Part shown: piece after piece, positions 1 through 7,173 of the stretch
Layout: each line of letters starts with the position of its first letter
How positions within the stretch are numbered: position 1 is the stretch's first letter
NCBI GenBank assembly: GCA_022821935.1
Contig: JAJECR010000310.1
Span: 1 to 13,800, forward strand
Source of the DNA: Candidatus Latescibacterota bacterium
Lineage (GTDB): Bacteria > JAAXHH01
Direction: 5' to 3'
DNA: 13,800 bases
Notes under the pieces: model-generated
Told to the model about the DNA's origin: nothing
Databases searched by the model: none
What the model saw: the letters and a program-made list of their open reading frames with translations, nothing else
Translations under genes and position numbers: made by a program

Positions 1-2
1 TC

Positions 3-119
3 CGTGTATCACCCGATGAGTTCGAGTTCTGGCAGGGCCGGGAGCTTCGCCTGCACGACCGGATTCGTTACAGGCGCGACGCGGACGATGCATGGATGAC
101 GGAACGTTTGTCGCCCTGA
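3..119 (+). CDS. pdxH: Pyridoxamine 5'-phosphate oxidase, C-terminal fragment (5' end outside window)
   Basis: The reading frame is open from the window edge and stops with TGA at 117-119, giving the last 38 residues of the protein. They contain EFWQGR, then RLHDR, a Tyr-x-Arg pair, a Trp and a terminal RLSP. This matches the C-terminal signature of PdxH, the FMN-dependent enzyme that oxidises pyridoxine or pyridoxamine 5'-phosphate to pyridoxal 5'-phosphate. In the E. coli enzyme the Arg and His of RLHDR contact the substrate. Only the tail is visible, so the start, the FMN-binding region and integrity cannot be judged. The next gene begins 15 nt downstream on the same strand, so the two are probably co-transcribed. 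Confidence 0.85.
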   Translation, partial: RVSPDEFEFWQGRELRLHDRIRYRRDADDAWMTERLSP

Positions 120-122
120 TCC

Positions 123-126
123 GGAG
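123..126 (+). promoter_or_regulatory. Shine-Dalgarno GGAG for the Gfo/Idh/MocA gene
   Basis: GGAG lies 8 nt before the ATG at 135 and fixes that start. It sits in the 15-nt gap after pdxH. Confidence 0.6.
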
Positions 127-134
127 AATAAGCA

Positions 135-1178
135 ATGAAGCATAAGGAAAACGTGATTCGACTCGGCGTCGTGGGCTGCGGAGGAGCTGGCCATGCCGCG
201 GTGCGATCGGCCCAGGCCAGCGCACTGCTGGACGTTGTCGCGATCGGCGACCTCGACGAAGAGCGTCGAAACCGCGTGGCCCGCGAGGAGGGGGTTCCCA
301 GTCGTTACGGTCCCTACCAGGACCTCTTGGCCGATAAAGGGGTGGATGCCGTTCTCCTGGCCGTGAACCCGCCCGCCCGCTATCCCATGGTCCTCGATGC
401 CATCGCCGCCGGCAAGCACGTACTCGTGCAAAAACCGCACGCGACCCGCGCCGAACATATCCCGACGTTCAAGGAAGCGGCCGGGCGCGCCGGGGTTACG
501 CTTCAGTTCTGCTACTTCATGCGTCACGACCCTGTAAACCGCGGGATCCGCACCGCAATAAGCCGTGGCCGCATCGGCGAGCCGTACCACGCCCGCATCT
601 TTCTGAAATACAACCACAGAGCGCCATTGGATAGTCCCGAAGGCTGGACCCACGTTTATGGCCAGAAAGGCGGCGCCCTGGGCCAGCACGCTTCCCACGA
701 GCTGGACCTGGCCTGGTGGTGGATGGGCTGTCCGGATCCCAAATGGGCTTTTGCCGCCAAGCACGTTGTCGAGTCCATTTACGACGGCCCGGAAGGCCCG
801 GCCGAAGACTATTTCTCGGGATTGTGCGGTTTCGAAGGCGGCAAGACGATCCAGATCGACTGCTCCCGCTGGCTGCAGTGCGATACCCCCACCGTCGTGG
901 AAGTGCACGGCAGCGACGGGGCCCTGTCAGAAAGAAAGGTGTCGAAATGGAAGGATGGGGTATTCACGGTTCGGGAAATCGACGACGAGTCCGACGTGCC
1001 CCACACGAACCCGCCGGCCGAAGGACTTCCGTTCTACCACGAGGTCGAACACTTTGCGCGGGCAGTCGCCGGCCGCGTCAAGCCCGATGTCGATGCGGAT
1101 GACGCCTACCGGTTCATGCAGCTGCTTGACGCTATGTATGACAGCGCGCAGCGGGGCGAAAAGGTGTATGTCGGGTGA
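135..1178 (+). CDS. Gfo/Idh/MocA family NAD(P)-dependent oxidoreductase
   Basis: This 347-aa protein has the usual length for the family. The N-terminal Rossmann fold carries the dinucleotide-binding loop VVGCGGAGH at about residues 12-20 and an acidic D39 after beta-strand 2, which suggests NAD preference. The family's EKP motif appears as QKP at 99-101, keeping the catalytic Lys. The active-site segment near residues 179-191 (GGALGQHASHELD) keeps H188 and D191 of the usual GGxLxDxGxHxxD, but Gln replaces the first Asp. Family members oxidise or epimerise sugars, inositols and related polyols in the cytoplasm; the substrate cannot be read from sequence. It follows pdxH by 15 nt. A GC-rich hairpin follows its stop, and the SDR gene beyond runs convergently. 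Confidence 0.88.
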   Translation: MKHKENVIRLGVVGCGGAGHAAVRSAQASALLDVVAIGDLDEERRNRVAREEGVPSRYGPYQDLLADKGVDAVLLAVNPPARYPMVLDAIAAGKHVLVQKPHATRAEHIPTFKEAAGRAGVTLQFCYFMRHDPVNRGIRTAISRGRIGEPYHARIFLKYNHRAPLDSPEGWTHVYGQKGGALGQHASHELDLAWWWMGCPDPKWAFAAKHVVESIYDGPEGPAEDYFSGLCGFEGGKTIQIDCSRWLQCDTPTVVEVHGSDGALSERKVSKWKDGVFTVREIDDESDVPHTNPPAEGLPFYHEVEHFARAVAGRVKPDVDADDAYRFMQLLDAMYDSAQRGEKVYVG

Positions 1179-1179
1179 A

Positions 1180-1226
1180 CGGGCGGGCGATGTTCGCCGC
1201 CGCCCGGGGCGGGAAATACGGTTTTT
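1180..1226. terminator. Candidate terminator hairpin between convergent genes
   Basis: CGGGCGG (1180-1186) pairs with CCGCCCG (1200-1206), and inside that GCGA (1187-1190) pairs with TCGC (1194-1197), leaving a 3-nt loop and a 2-nt bulge. A T5 run lies at 1222-1226, about 15 nt past the stem, so this is not a textbook intrinsic terminator. A second perfect inverted repeat, GAAGAC/GTCTTC, follows at 1227-1240. The position between two converging genes fits termination. Confidence 0.4.
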
Positions 1227-1293
1227 GAAGACCTGTCTTCGGATATCGGGAATTTCCATGCCCGAAGCGTTCATTGCCCGGAGCAGGCGCCCT

Positions 1294-2043
1294 TCAACGG
1301 GCCGACCAGCCTCCGTCCACAGACAACGCGTGGCCTGTCGTAAACGATGAGGCGTCGGAGCACAGCCAGAGAATAGCTTCAGCCACTTCCTCGCCCGTGC
1401 AGAATCTCCCCATGGGATGGCGGCCGTCGTCCTCTATCTTCGTGGTAAAAACCTTTGGGAATCGCAGGGACGGACGCGCCAGGCTTCCCGGACAAACTGC
1501 ATTTATCCGGATGCCCTCTTTCGCGTATTCCAGCGCCGCCGACTTCGTCAGGCCGATCACGCCGTGCTTGCTGGCGGCGTAACCGGACATGCCCTCGCAT
1601 CCGACCAGGCCCGCCACAGAAGAGACGTTCACGATTGCGCCTTCACCCTGGGCCAGCATGACGTTCAGTTCGTGTTTCATGCATAGCCAGACGCCCTTCA
1701 GGTTCACATTCATCATGCGGTCCCATTGATCTTCCCGCCATTTGTGGGTCAGAGTCTGATACCTGAACAAGCCGGCGTTGTTCACCGCGATATCCAGGCG
1801 ATCGAAACGCCTTCTGGCCCGCCGGACCATGTTTCGCACCTGGTCGTTTTCAGCCACGTCGGTCTCGATAAACTGAACGCGGTCGCTGCGCGTCCTGAAA
1901 AGCTCGAGGCTTCGCGGGCAGGGGTTTATGTCCGCGGCGACCACGGAGGCACCCGCTTCCAGCAACGCGATCGTGGTGAATCGCCCGATTCCGTTGCACG
2001 CACCGGTGACGAGAGCGACTTTACCCGTAAAGTCATAGGTCAT
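1294..2043 (-). CDS. Short-chain dehydrogenase/reductase (SDR), classical type
   Basis: With the ATG at 2043 this is a 249-aa classical SDR, the normal size. It carries the cofactor loop TGACNGIG (13-20), the adenine-contact D62-V63, NNAG (88-91), catalytic N114, Ser142 in VSSVAG, and Y155-x3-K159 in YAASK. The C-terminal SVDGGW is also typical. Such enzymes perform NAD(P)(H)-dependent oxidation or reduction of alcohols, sugars, steroids or acyl-ACPs; the substrate is unknown. The frame stays open to a TTG at 2100, but that adds 19 residues before the canonical start of the fold, so the ATG is preferred. The VOC gene ends 63 nt upstream on the same strand, so the two may share a transcript. 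Confidence 0.88.
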   Translation of the reverse strand: MTYDFTGKVALVTGACNGIGRFTTIALLEAGASVVAADINPCPRSLELFRTRSDRVQFIETDVAENDQVRNMVRRARRRFDRLDIAVNNAGLFRYQTLTHKWREDQWDRMMNVNLKGVWLCMKHELNVMLAQGEGAIVNVSSVAGLVGCEGMSGYAASKHGVIGLTKSAALEYAKEGIRINAVCPGSLARPSLRFPKVFTTKIEDDGRHPMGRFCTGEEVAEAILWLCSDASSFTTGHALSVDGGWSAR

Positions 2044-2106
2044 GTTTGCAAACCATATCCTGGCTGCCGGAACCTGAAGTCCGGTCCGTACCTGGTACAA
2101 AAGGGT

Positions 2107-2490
2107 TCATTCCTGCGGCCGCTGCGTGGCCAGGGCGAGGGTGTTGCCGGATGGATCCTTGAAGAAGGCCATCGATTCCACATGTCCCGCCGTGCCGAAG
2201 GTACCCATTTCATCCTTGAATATGGGGTGGGGTTTACTGAGGAACGCGACCCCCTTCGCTTTCAGTTCTTCGTACGAGGCGTCTATGTCGTCCACACGGA
2301 AATACAGCGTGGCGGTGGGTGCGGCCTTTTCGAAGAGTATGCGCGTTCCGAGAAAATCGAAAAACAACAAACCCGGCGGACCTTCGAAATACGCCATCAG
2401 CCTAGCTCCGAGGGTTTCCTCGTAAAAGGTCTTCGTTTCACCTAGGTCGCGGGAAAAAACGGCCACCTGGTGCAGTTTTTCGAGTTGCAT
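2107..2490 (-). CDS. VOC-superfamily (glyoxalase/bleomycin-resistance fold) protein
   Basis: This 127-aa protein has two beta-alpha-beta3 halves. It opens with KLHQVAVFSRDLGETKTFYEE and closes with FFKDPSGNTLAL, both characteristic of the vicinal oxygen chelate fold. H7 and E54 stand where metal ligands usually lie. The second-half position normally His or Gln appears to be Tyr63, and the acidic residue of the GNxLEL motif is A119. The metal site therefore looks degenerate, and the protein may bind a ligand rather than catalyse a metal-dependent reaction. The start is supported by GGAG 7 nt upstream. It precedes the SDR gene and follows the 16-nt repeat array. A specific substrate cannot be given. 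Confidence 0.85.
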   Translation of the reverse strand: MQLEKLHQVAVFSRDLGETKTFYEETLGARLMAYFEGPPGLLFFDFLGTRILFEKAAPTATLYFRVDDIDASYEELKAKGVAFLSKPHPIFKDEMGTFGTAGHVESMAFFKDPSGNTLALATQRPQE

Positions 2491-2554
2491 GATCGGTCTC
2501 CGGGATGACAGGTGGTCCGATTACGGGCCCTGGTCCTCGAACCATAGCCACAGG

Positions 2555-2634
2555 CGAGGATCCCAGGCGACGAGGATCCCAGACGCTGAGTATCTCTGTC
2601 GCCGAGGATCCCAAGCGCTGAGTATCCCAGCCTC
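2555..2634. repeat. Five-unit 16-nt tandem repeat in the ank1-VOC gap
   Basis: Five contiguous 16-nt units lie at 2555, 2571, 2587, 2603 and 2619, with consensus YGAGKATCCCAGRCGC. Units 1, 2 and 4 begin CGAGGATCCCA. Units 3 and 5 begin TGAGTATC, so units 2-5 also read as two copies of a 32-nt repeat. There are no spacers, so this is not a CRISPR array. It fills about half of the 167-nt gap between the stop of ank1 and the start of the VOC gene. No function can be assigned. Confidence 0.8.
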
Positions 2635-2657
2635 GATGCGGCTTGCTCTCGCCCGAC

Positions 2658-3452
2658 TCAGAGCATCCGGATGATGTCCTGGCCGCGACCTACCCTCACG
2701 GCCACATCGCGCGGCGTCTCATCGACCGCGTTCGTATGGGCCGCGTCACAGCCGGCCGAAATCAGGGCTTCGATCACTTCGCACCGGTTCAACTGAGCGG
2801 CCATGTGCAGGGGCGCATCCCCCTGGTATATGGGACCCCAGTCCGATTGGACGCCGACTCCCGCCCTGTGATTGGGGTCAAGGCCGGCTTCCTTCAGCAA
2901 GCGAATAGTTTCGAGGTGATCGGCGAGATGTGCGTCGCCGGGCCGGACTTCCGCGGCGGAATGAAAAGCGGATGAACCGTTATGTGGATTGATCGGCCCC
3001 GCATCCGCCCCCAGCCCGATCTGCATCCTCAACCGTTCCGGATCGATTTGCCAGACCGAGAAGTAGACCGGCGCGCCGCCGTTGTCGTGCCACAGGTTGA
3101 TGTCGGCGCCGTGATCGATCAGGTACCGCGCAATGGTCTGATCCCGGCATAGACAAAGCGGACGGCCGTGGATGTTGTCGATATTGGGATCGGCCCCGGC
3201 ATCGACCAGCAGTTTGACCATGTCGAAGTTGATCCTTCGCTCGACCTGTCGCCAGTCGATCTGCTGATGCGGCGGACCACACACGGCAAAGGCCAGGGTG
3301 GCGACGGGGAAGCCGCCGGCACGGTACGGATCGTCGAAGGCTTCATGCCTGAAGTCCGCAAGCGACGGGTCTTCGGCCAGCATATCGGCCATGAGTTCGA
3401 GGTCTCCGGCATACACGGCGCCGATCCACTGTTTTTCCTTGTCAAACCGCAT
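2658..3452 (-). CDS. Ankyrin-repeat protein (ank1)
   Basis: This 264-aa protein carries several ankyrin repeats. The clearest signatures are LLVDAGADPNI, YLIDHGADINLW, LLKEAGLDPNH, DAPLHMAAQLNRCEVIEALISAGCD and a final DETPRDVAVR. The N-terminal stretch VYAGDLELMADMLAEDPSL looks like a capping repeat. No signal peptide or membrane segment is visible, so it is probably a cytoplasmic protein-binding scaffold; the partner is unknown. Two in-frame ATGs lie close together. The one at 3452 has GGGAG 6 nt upstream, whereas the one at 3458 abuts that GGGAG, so 3452 is preferred. It is divergent from the SRPBCC-ank2 pair, and the VOC and SDR genes lie downstream on the same strand. Confidence 0.85.
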   Translation of the reverse strand: MRFDKEKQWIGAVYAGDLELMADMLAEDPSLADFRHEAFDDPYRAGGFPVATLAFAVCGPPHQQIDWRQVERRINFDMVKLLVDAGADPNIDNIHGRPLCLCRDQTIARYLIDHGADINLWHDNGGAPVYFSVWQIDPERLRMQIGLGADAGPINPHNGSSAFHSAAEVRPGDAHLADHLETIRLLKEAGLDPNHRAGVGVQSDWGPIYQGDAPLHMAAQLNRCEVIEALISAGCDAAHTNAVDETPRDVAVRVGRGQDIIRML

Positions 3453-3463
3453 TTTCATCTCCC

Positions 3464-3469
3464 ATTATA
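3464..3469 (-). promoter_or_regulatory. Possible -10 box (TATAAT) of ank1
   Basis: A perfect TATAAT reads on the minus strand immediately before the GGGAG of ank1. Transcription would begin at or near the ATG at 3458, which would leave almost no leader. A perfect TTGACA lies at 3510-3505 but is 35 nt away, too far to pair with it. TTGACA does have TAACCA 17 nt downstream (3487-3482), a weaker alternative. The actual start is undecided. Confidence 0.3.
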
Positions 3470-3488
3470 TCGACTAAAACATGGTTAG

Positions 3489-3534
3489 TGCCGGCGTGCA
3501 TTACTGTCAATACAAACGTCGATATGCGCCGGCA
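3489..3534. promoter_or_regulatory. Inverted repeat in the divergent ank1/SRPBCC promoter region
   Basis: TGCCGGCG (3489-3496) is perfectly repeated in inverse as CGCCGGCA (3527-3534). Allowing a 2-nt bulge, the pairing extends through GCAT (3498-3501) and ATGC (3524-3527), with about 22 nt between the arms. The spacer contains the minus-strand TTGACA. The location between divergent genes fits an operator for a dimeric regulator, but no regulator gene lies next to it. Confidence 0.35.
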
Positions 3535-3657
3535 TACTTGGTCCGCTGTAGTCCACCGGATCGCGGATTCTACCCTGAAGATCTGCGAACCCCGCACCAA
3601 GACATCAGTTTTTTGTAACGGCAACCGTGCATACGGCCACTAAAGAAAGTGATCACG

Positions 3658-4167
3658 ATGGCAGAATCGCTGGCCAGGATAACGCCGGAATACTGTATTG
3701 AAATCGAACGAACGTACGCCCATCCGGTCTCCCGGGTATGGGAGGCCGTTACGACGGCGGACGGGATCTCTTCGTGGATGAAGTACGAGACCACGCTGGA
3801 GCGCCGGATCGGCGGCAGGATTTTCGTGGATTTTAAATCGGAAGGAAGCCTGGAGGGCATTGTCTGTGAATGGGTGCCTGAACGGGTGTTCGCTTATACC
3901 TGGGGGCTCTCCGTGGTAAGATGGGAGCTCGAACCCTGTGAAGGCGGCACGCGGCTTCGATTCACGAATTCCCATGCCATGCCGGAAATCCTCCTGGGAT
4001 TCGCCGCGGGCTGGCACGCCTTCATCGACCACCTGGGACCGTATATGGCCGGAACCACGATAGAAGACCGTTACGACGACCTGATGAAGACTTACAAGGA
4101 TCGATACAGCCACCTGTTCGCGGACATCGACGACGCTGACAAGTCTGACGAGGAGAAACAGAAATGA
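3658..4167 (+). CDS. SRPBCC/AHSA1-like (START-fold) protein
   Basis: This 169-aa protein has the expected length and pattern of the SRPBCC helix-grip fold. It begins with IEIERTYAHPVSRVWEAVTTADGISSWM, a typical first strand and helix. GGRIFVDF and a run of beta-strands follow, ending in the amphipathic helix AGWHAFIDHLG that closes the hydrophobic cavity. AHSA1-like proteins bind small hydrophobic ligands or assist chaperones; neither role can be chosen here. The ATG at 3658 is used because GAAAG lies 8 nt upstream. A GTG at 3649 would add three residues. Its TGA overlaps the ATG of the following ankyrin gene by 4 nt, so the pair is translationally coupled and the products may act together. 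The C-terminus is acidic and rich in Asp, Glu and Lys. Confidence 0.82.
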   Translation: MAESLARITPEYCIEIERTYAHPVSRVWEAVTTADGISSWMKYETTLERRIGGRIFVDFKSEGSLEGIVCEWVPERVFAYTWGLSVVRWELEPCEGGTRLRFTNSHAMPEILLGFAAGWHAFIDHLGPYMAGTTIEDRYDDLMKTYKDRYSHLFADIDDADKSDEEKQK

Positions 4168-5873
4168 CGAACGAGACGACCTCCGGTGTCTTCACCGTGG
4201 CCGAACTGTGCGAGGCGTCCGCCACCGGAGACATGAACCGCCTGAATACCATTCTGGCCGTCGCACCCCACCTGGTAGGTGTGGATACGGCTTCTTACGA
4301 CGAACACCGTGCCCTGCATCACGCGGTGATAAACCGCCAGACAGAAGCGGTTTCCGCACTCATGTCCGCGGGCGCCGATCCAAACCAGGGGGTCTATCCC
4401 CACAGGGACGCGTCCACGCCCCTGGTCATGGCGCGCGACCGCGGTTTCGAAGATGTCATTGAAACCATCAATGAGGAACTGGAGCGGCGGCGCGAGGCGA
4501 ACCTCTGCCCGAATTTGACCGTGTCTCAAGAGGTCGTTCAGCTCGCCCGCAAGGTGGAGGATGGCGACGTGGCCGGCGCGATGCGGGATATACATGACGC
4601 CCCCGAACTGGTGGACGCCTGCGACGAGAACGGCGACACGGTGTTGCACCACGCGGCCCGTAACGGCCATTCCGGCCTGGTTCAGGCTGTGTTGAAGCTG
4701 AACGCCGACACGGGCAAGACTAACCTGGCGGGGCGGACTCCGCTCGAATTGGCCGTAGAGCACACCGCTGTCCCGGACAGGCGCCGGGCGGAAGGGTGTT
4801 TCATGGCCGCCGGGATCCTGATGACCTCGGGAGCGCCCAGGAGCCTGCGAACGAACGTCATGCTGGGTGACGCCGAGGCCGTGCGCCAGGTGGCGGAAAG
4901 CCACCCCGGCCTGTTCGAACCGGATGTTGAGAAAGAGTCCCAGCTGCTGGCTGACGCGGTCCGGCACAACCGGTACGAGATGGTGACGCTGCTGCTGGAT
5001 CTGGGTATGGACCCGGACCAGCGGTACCGCATTCAGTCACTGGAAGAAGAGACGTACAACTGGGGAGAACCGCTGTGGATCGCGGCCGGCGACGGCATGT
5101 ACGAGATAGCCGAGTTGCTATTGGAACGGGGCGCAGATCCCAATGCCGGCGTCTACGCTTCCGGCAATCCCATGAGCCGCGCCTACAACAACCGGGACGA
5201 TCGCATGAAGCGGTTGTTGTACCGCTACGGCGGAACGATGACACCGGATGGTGCGGCCCTTGAATGCGACACCTCGGCCGCCGTCATGGCCTTGAACCTG
5301 AAACCCGACTTGGTGGAGGAGATCCTGTGGGGTGCCGCCTGCGGCGGCGATCCCAGCGTGGTGGGCGTGTGTCTGCGCAAGTTGGACTGGGCGCCGGACG
5401 ATCCCCGCTGGTATGGATTGATCATCCAGCCCATACGTCTGTGGCCTTGCTGCCCACACCGAAAGTTCCGGGATTTCGATCGCTCCGTTTTCCCCGAGAT
5501 CGTGCGGATGTTCCTCGAACACGGGGTGGATCCAAATGTGAAAGGCCGGCGCAACACGTCATTGCTGCACCATGTCGCAGCCACCGGCAAAGTCTGGGGC
5601 GAACCGGTTTTGACAGATGAAGAGCGAATCACCTTCGCCCGGATGTTCCTCGAATACGACGCTTCGCTCGACACAAAGGACACGCTGCTCCACTCCACGC
5701 CCCTTGCCTGGGCGTCCCGCTGGGCCCGCGAGGACCTGGTCGAACTGTATCTTCAGCATGGCGCCGATCCGCAGCCCGATGGGGATTCCTGGACCACGCC
5801 GCTCGCCTGGGCGGAACGGTACGGGCACGCCGCCATCGCGGACCGTCTGCGGGAAGCCGGCGCCGATTCCTGA
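4164..5873 (+). CDS. Large ankyrin-repeat protein (ank2), coupled to the SRPBCC gene
   Basis: This 569-aa protein consists mostly of degenerate ankyrin repeats. Recognisable units lie near residues 46-79 (ALHHAVINRQTEAVSALMSAGADPN), 157-190, 265-290, 301-330 (PLWIAAGDGMYEIAELLLERGADPN), 442-475, 506-540 and 542-569. The middle (about 340-440) is poorly repeat-like and holds Cys-Cys at 429-430. There is no signal peptide or transmembrane helix, so it is probably a cytoplasmic scaffold. Its ATG overlaps the SRPBCC stop (ATGA, 4164-4167), with GAGGAG at 4150-4155 inside the upstream gene serving as ribosome binding site. The start is therefore secure. The binding partner is unknown; the SRPBCC protein is the obvious candidate. 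Confidence 0.88.
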   Translation: MTNETTSGVFTVAELCEASATGDMNRLNTILAVAPHLVGVDTASYDEHRALHHAVINRQTEAVSALMSAGADPNQGVYPHRDASTPLVMARDRGFEDVIETINEELERRREANLCPNLTVSQEVVQLARKVEDGDVAGAMRDIHDAPELVDACDENGDTVLHHAARNGHSGLVQAVLKLNADTGKTNLAGRTPLELAVEHTAVPDRRRAEGCFMAAGILMTSGAPRSLRTNVMLGDAEAVRQVAESHPGLFEPDVEKESQLLADAVRHNRYEMVTLLLDLGMDPDQRYRIQSLEEETYNWGEPLWIAAGDGMYEIAELLLERGADPNAGVYASGNPMSRAYNNRDDRMKRLLYRYGGTMTPDGAALECDTSAAVMALNLKPDLVEEILWGAACGGDPSVVGVCLRKLDWAPDDPRWYGLIIQPIRLWPCCPHRKFRDFDRSVFPEIVRMFLEHGVDPNVKGRRNTSLLHHVAATGKVWGEPVLTDEERITFARMFLEYDASLDTKDTLLHSTPLAWASRWAREDLVELYLQHGADPQPDGDSWTTPLAWAERYGHAAIADRLREAGADS

Positions 5874-5904
5874 GCGCACAGACGGCGTAAGACTATGGAC
5901 TCGA

Positions 5905-5940
5905 CTGGCAGAAGGCGCTCGGCTGGCAGAAAGCGTTGGA
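5905..5940. repeat. Two-unit 18-nt imperfect tandem repeat after ank2
   Basis: CTGGCAGAAGGCGCTCGG (5905-5922) is followed directly by CTGGCAGAAAGCGTTGGA (5923-5940), with 14 of 18 positions the same. It lies in the 127-nt gap between two convergent genes. No function is evident. Confidence 0.55.
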
Positions 5941-5956
5941 CGCGTCGCGGGCCGAA

Positions 5957-6000
5957 GCAGGAACTGATCCCGTAATTCCTGCCGCAATCGCGACGATTGC
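5957..6000. terminator. Paired hairpins, candidate bidirectional terminator between ank2 and the sialidase-like gene
   Basis: Two perfect inverted repeats stand side by side. GCAGGAA (5957-5963) pairs with TTCCTGC (5976-5982) over a 12-nt loop. GCAATCG (5984-5990) pairs with CGATTGC (5994-6000) over the 3-nt loop CGA. The second hairpin abuts the minus-strand stop codon of the sialidase-like gene at 6001-6003. No long T-run follows in either direction, so its strength as an intrinsic terminator is uncertain, but the convergent position fits. Confidence 0.45.
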
Positions 6001-7173
6001 TTACCCTCCCCGAGGACCTGGTGGTCTATCCCGATCCGGATGCCAGTGGGTGGCAGCGACATGGGTGATGCCGTCTTCCGTCGTGATGTAATAGACGGTC
6101 AGCACGGTACCGTCACCCAATTCCGCTGAGATCGGATAGCCCACATCCGCGCCGCCCATCCGGGCACGCTTTTCCGGAGGCCACTCGTTCGATAGACCAC
6201 CGCCGTCATCCCGGAGCACGTATTCGTGGTCCGTGTCCCAGGTGCGTCCGCCGTCCTCACTGATCAAGGCCCGTATGCCCATCGGGGCTCGGCGGTATCC
6301 GTAAGTACACAGAATACGTCCGTCACTTAATTTGAGCAGGTGGTTCGGATAGCCCTCAAATGACGTCTCCACAGGGCAGGTCCAGGTCTTTCCGCCGTCT
6401 TCGGACCAGGTTTCCAGAGTGTAGAACCGGTCCCTGTGATAGGTATGCTTAACCTCACGCGGCGCCCAGTAACACGTCGAGCGGATATGGCCCAGGACGT
6501 GGTTCGGCTCGGTCTCTACCAGGGCCCATTCGCTGCCGATACGCGGCACCGCCTCATGTAGATGCCAGGTCTCACCGTCGTCGCCGGACCGGAATATGAG
6601 ACAATCGGCCCGGCCCCCGGCTCGCATCGCGTAAATGGGTAACAGCCACGTACCGTCACCGAGTACGGTCCCGCGTGGAAAACCGACTGTGAACTCATAG
6701 CCCGGTACGGTCCAGGTGCGCCGGTCCCAGGAATGTCCCCCATCCCGGGATCGTATCATCGACAGTCGATACCCCGTTATGATCAACTTTCCTGGAAAAT
6801 GGGACGTGTACGTCTCATCCTCTACGAATCTCAGTCCACGAGCCTCAGCTTCCTCCCGACGGTCCAGCGGCCAGAATTCCGGTCCCACCGAACCCACCGC
6901 CATAAAGGTTCCGTCGGGTAAAGTGCCGGAAAGCCTGTCGTACCGCTCACGCGGCGACGTGCCAGGCCAGTTGGGTGGCAGCAAAGGATCTTCCGACCGC
7001 TCCCAGGTTCGTCCGCTATCGCGGGACACAAACGTCAGCCAGTCCGCCAGACCGTAGTGGTCCCCGAAAGGAGAAGAGATACAGCCAATGGTCAACCGCC
7101 CGTCGGGAAGTCGAGTCAGTACGGGGAACGCGTTGTAGCGTCCCTTTTCTTTCAAAACGATACTGTGTTGCAT
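6001..7173 (-). CDS. Sialidase/BNR-repeat (Asp-box) family protein
   Basis: This 390-aa protein contains five Asp-box motifs (SxDxGxTW and close variants) at residues 50-57, 142-149, 196-203, 257-264 and 305-312, evenly spread as expected of a six-bladed beta-propeller. Segments such as RLPDGRL, TLPDGTF, LSDGRIL and ELGDGTVL are the strand turns of such propellers. Asp-box propellers include exo-sialidases (GH33) that release terminal sialic acids, but also other glycosidases and non-enzymatic proteins. The catalytic Arg triad and Tyr/Glu pair cannot be assigned with confidence by eye. No signal peptide is seen, so an extracellular role is not supported. AAGG 6 nt before the ATG at 7173 supports the start. 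Nothing else in the window belongs to sialic acid catabolism. Confidence 0.8.
   Translation of the reverse strand: MQHSIVLKEKGRYNAFPVLTRLPDGRLTIGCISSPFGDHYGLADWLTFVSRDSGRTWERSEDPLLPPNWPGTSPRERYDRLSGTLPDGTFMAVGSVGPEFWPLDRREEAEARGLRFVEDETYTSHFPGKLIITGYRLSMIRSRDGGHSWDRRTWTVPGYEFTVGFPRGTVLGDGTWLLPIYAMRAGGRADCLIFRSGDDGETWHLHEAVPRIGSEWALVETEPNHVLGHIRSTCYWAPREVKHTYHRDRFYTLETWSEDGGKTWTCPVETSFEGYPNHLLKLSDGRILCTYGYRRAPMGIRALISEDGGRTWDTDHEYVLRDDGGGLSNEWPPEKRARMGGADVGYPISAELGDGTVLTVYYITTEDGITHVAATHWHPDRDRPPGPRGG

Noticed and set aside
9..908. 299-aa minus-strand open frame opposite the Gfo/Idh/MocA gene
   Set aside because: It lies almost wholly opposite a clear family member, has no recognisable domain, and is what a GC-rich coding strand produces in its shadow frame.
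1726..2445. 239-aa plus-strand open frame opposite the SDR and VOC genes
   Set aside because: It spans two well-supported genes on the other strand and shows no family motif.
2555..2634. Possible CRISPR array
   Set aside because: Units are 16 nt, contiguous and without unique spacers, and no cas gene is present.
4092..4967. 291-aa minus-strand open frame opposite ank2
   Set aside because: It covers the SRPBCC-ank2 junction on the opposite strand; its His/Gln/Arg/Gly-rich composition is typical of an antisense frame.
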